A stretch of 64,000 nt of DNA from Oscillospiraceae bacterium (lineage in GTDB: Bacteria; Bacillota; Clostridia; Saccharofermentanales; Saccharofermentanaceae): positions 248,001 through 312,000 of the forward strand of contig CACWXL010000001.1 in assembly GCA_902764825.1 (NCBI GenBank), given 5' to 3'. Position numbers and translations under genes: made by a program. Below, in pieces: positions 62,408 to 64,000 of this stretch; position 1 is the stretch's first letter, and every line of letters begins with the position of its first letter. The notes beneath the pieces were generated by a model. The model did not search any database. It saw only the letters and a list, made by a program, of their open reading frames with translations, and was not told the DNA's origin.

Positions 62408-63022
62408 TTAATTACGAATGAGTTTTGAGGCACGCTCTCCGATAAAGACCGCTGCGACCATTTTTACGATATCGGGAATGATGAACGGGAATACGCACCA
62501 GCCCATGACTGTCGCAAGTCCTACAGGGCCTGTCTGGGCCGCATAGACCGTCATGAACCAGATAACGCCGACGATATACATTATGATCTCGAAAATAACA
62601 AAGCTTATCATACCGAATATCCAGGTCTTGACCGAAGATGTCATGAGTCTCTTGAAGATAAGCTTTTCGAGCATCCAGTAGACAAGGGCTGCGATCAGGA
62701 ATCCGACAAGGAATCCGCCCGTAGGACCTGCAAAAGATGCAATGCCTCCTTTAAAGCCTGCGAAAACAGGAACGCCTACAGCTCCAAGCGCCAGATATAC
62801 GAGAACAGCGATAGTGCCTCTTCTGCCGCCTGTCGTGAGCATTACGGCAAGGATCCCCAATGTCTGCAGAGTAAACGGCACAGGACCCAACGGGATGCTT
62901 ATCCATGAACATACCGCGATAAGAGCGGCCGATATGGAAATGAGGACCATATCATAGATAAAGGCCCTGTTTTTTGTTGATTTAGACTTCGAATTGCTTG
63001 ATTTTACGCTTGTTTCAGACAT
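62408..63022 (-). CDS. bioY: Biotin transporter BioY (ECF S component)
   Basis: 204 residues with six hydrophobic helices and the BioY core ISIPLGPVPFTLQTLGI, GRRGTIAVLVYLALGAVGVPVFAGFKGG, GPTGGFLVGF. It binds biotin and joins the shared EcfAA'T module encoded elsewhere. The ATG at 63022 has AGAGG six bases upstream; that site lies inside a BirA-like operator. Confidence 0.94.
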   Translation of the reverse strand: MSETSVKSSNSKSKSTKNRAFIYDMVLISISAALIAVCSWISIPLGPVPFTLQTLGILAVMLTTGGRRGTIAVLVYLALGAVGVPVFAGFKGGIASFAGPTGGFLVGFLIAALVYWMLEKLIFKRLMTSSVKTWIFGMISFVIFEIIMYIVGVIWFMTVYAAQTGPVGLATVMGWCVFPFIIPDIVKMVAAVFIGERASKLIRN

Positions 63023-63052
63023 TGTAAACCTCTTTGCAGATTTAGTTGACAA
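63022..63052 (-). promoter_or_regulatory. Candidate BirA (biotin repressor) operator
   Basis: Minus-strand TTGTCAAC, 15-base spacer, GTTTACAA: an inverted repeat close to the BirA consensus TTGTwAAC-N15-GTTwACAA with one mismatch. It runs over the ribosome-binding site of bioY and lies just downstream of the promoter. Confidence 0.65.
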
Positions 63053-63057
63053 TCGGA

Positions 63058-63086
63058 AGTTTACTCTTCTGTTCCTGGATTTTCAA
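63058..63086 (-). promoter_or_regulatory. bioY promoter
   Basis: Minus-strand TTGAAA and TAAACT with a 17-base spacer; the start site would fall at the left edge of the BirA operator. Confidence 0.55.
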
Positions 63087-63094
63087 GCGCTAAA

Positions 63095-64000
63095 TTAAAA
63101 CTGATATTTGGGCCAGATACCCATCTTGTCGTGGGTATGTTCAGGGAGCTGGTAAAGGTCATGACCGGGATAGTCATTACCCTCAACGATTACGGGTCCG
63201 TCAGGCGTAAGGCAGACATCCCAGCCGATAAAACCTACCTGCGGAACGACCATCGCAGCCTTGGTGCACATCGCTATTACCTGATCCCACATAGGAAAAA
63301 CAAAGCCCTTAAATACGGCACCTGTCATGGGGTGCTTCTCGTAAAGGACCTTGGTCTTATCTATAGGGAAATCGGTGATCTCACCGGTCTTCTCATCAAC
63401 GGGCGCAGTCATGCCGCCGTTGTTGAAATTATCAACGCTGTGGCCGTAATTGCCGAATCTGCAGCAGGCACTGGCCACATGGACCTTTCCTTCCCTCTGG
63501 ATGGTAACGATCCTTATCGTATTAATGGCGTAAGGATAGATAGCGCTTACCGCAGGATGCTGGACTATGACTTCCTCAAAGAAATGCGGGCGTTCCTGAT
63601 TTACAAGGCGCTCGTAGATGTCTTCGGCCTTTTCAGCCTTGCAGTCTATCTTCTCTACCGTCTTGCCGCAGGAACCTAAATCAGCCTTGGCAATAAGGAA
63701 ATCGTGGCTGTTAATGAAGTCTAAGACTTCCTGCTTGTTGTCTTTCCTGATCTCAAGCCACTTACGGCCAAGGAACTCGCCGAAACGCTTGTTAAATTCG
63801 ATCTTGTTGTCGATAAGATCGGTATAAGCGGGGTCATTGTACCTCTTAACGAGATCATAGTTGCGGCCTCTGGTGATATACGTGTCGCGCTCTTTATCGT
63901 TGAGGTTGTACATCTCATAGAGCCAGTAATCCATATATCCTGCGCCAAACTTCCTGCCGCAGTGGATCATGTCGAAAAATATCCACACCCGGGACTTGCC
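63095..64000 (-). CDS. Sugar-transfer associated ATP-grasp protein (5' end beyond window)
   Basis: The open frame runs to the last base of the window, so the N-terminus is missing. The visible 301 residues match the ATPgrasp_ST family: RKWLEIRKDN, FLIAKADLGSCGKTVEKI (ATP-lid Lys), AINTIRIVT, GWDVCLTPDGPVIVEGNDYPGHDLYQ with the catalytic Glu/Asn metal ligands. Members lie in polysaccharide loci and probably ligate amino acids or phosphate to sugar intermediates; the exact reaction is unknown. The stop lies 72 bases before bioY. Confidence 0.88.
   Translation of the reverse strand, partial: GKSRVWIFFDMIHCGRKFGAGYMDYWLYEMYNLNDKERDTYITRGRNYDLVKRYNDPAYTDLIDNKIEFNKRFGEFLGRKWLEIRKDNKQEVLDFINSHDFLIAKADLGSCGKTVEKIDCKAEKAEDIYERLVNQERPHFFEEVIVQHPAVSAIYPYAINTIRIVTIQREGKVHVASACCRFGNYGHSVDNFNNGGMTAPVDEKTGEITDFPIDKTKVLYEKHPMTGAVFKGFVFPMWDQVIAMCTKAAMVVPQVGFIGWDVCLTPDGPVIVEGNDYPGHDLYQLPEHTHDKMGIWPKYQF

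Noticed and set aside
1..64000. CRISPR arrays, insertion sequences, prophage or conjugative genes
   Set aside because: No spaced direct repeats, transposase, integrase or phage genes are visible anywhere in the window.

Overview
The window looks like chromosomal DNA of an anaerobic Gram-positive bacterium of the class Clostridia. This is an inference from several features: Firmicute-style operon orders (ylxM-ffh-rpsP-khpA-rimM ... trmD-rplS-ylqF-rnhB and infC-rpmI-rplT), strong AGGAGG ribosome-binding sites, TTGACA/TATAAT promoters spaced by 17 bases, a GlgC/GlgD glycogen pathway, a ferredoxin-linked 2-oxoacid oxidoreductase, a radical SAM enzyme and an Fe-S type PurF. I cannot place the species. 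Nearly every gene lies on the minus strand. The exceptions are the repeat-rich surface protein at the left end, one lipoprotein, tRNA-Thr and a YfcE-like phosphodiesterase. I see no insertion sequence, prophage or CRISPR array.

Layout. 0-8 kb: a Pro/Ala- and Thr-repeat membrane protein (+), facing a zinc-finger Clp ATPase translationally coupled to uvrA. 8-10.6 kb: tRNA-Glu, citrate synthase and a SpoU-type rRNA methyltransferase. 10.7-20.4 kb: a translation block (rplT, rpmI, infC; rnhB, ylqF, rplS, trmD; rimM, khpA, rpsP, ffh, ylxM). The usual rimM-trmD junction in this block is opened by a TPM-domain membrane protein and an oppositely oriented lipoprotein. 20.4-24.3 kb: a four-gene operon (solute-binding lipoprotein, GNAT-Ogt fusion, flavin reductase, Nudix) and tRNA-Thr. 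24.4-31 kb: a membrane coiled-coil protein and the purine genes purE-purF-purN-purO-like-purH(AICAR transformylase only) behind a CapA lipoprotein. 31-39.4 kb: the glycogen operon glgB-glgC-glgD-glgA-GH13. 39.5-43.9 kb: a LacI-sensor diguanylate cyclase, YfcE and two membrane-anchored proteins. 44-46.7 kb: a four-subunit 2-oxoacid:ferredoxin oxidoreductase. 46.7-58 kb: a cell-surface polysaccharide region (flippase, two methyltransferases, four GT2 glycosyltransferases, radical SAM protein, Wzy-like polymerase) with glmM and nagB embedded in it. 58.2-64 kb: an SPFH/zinc-ribbon protein, a P-loop ATPase plus ABC exporter operon, BioY with a candidate BirA operator, and a sugar-transfer ATP-grasp protein cut by the window edge.

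How the genes work together. The glycogen genes form one continuous set: GlgC/GlgD make ADP-glucose, GlgA elongates, GlgB branches and the GH13 enzyme trims. Both polymer-building enzymes carry long Lys/Ala/Pro tails like those of histone H1. The purine operon contains a PurF whose glutaminase half appears dead and replaces the usual bifunctional PurH by two separate proteins. GlmM and NagB sit inside the polysaccharide region and connect amino-sugar supply and recycling to envelope polymer synthesis.

Most unusual points: the degenerate PurF glutaminase; the histone-like tails on GlgA and GlgB; an apparent AUC start codon for infC behind an attenuator; a GNAT-O6-methylguanine methyltransferase fusion; a 36-codon leader ORF that overlaps the first glycosyltransferase of the polysaccharide operon; and two independent RNA-like elements (purF-purN junction and upstream of the SpoU methyltransferase) that no gene explains.
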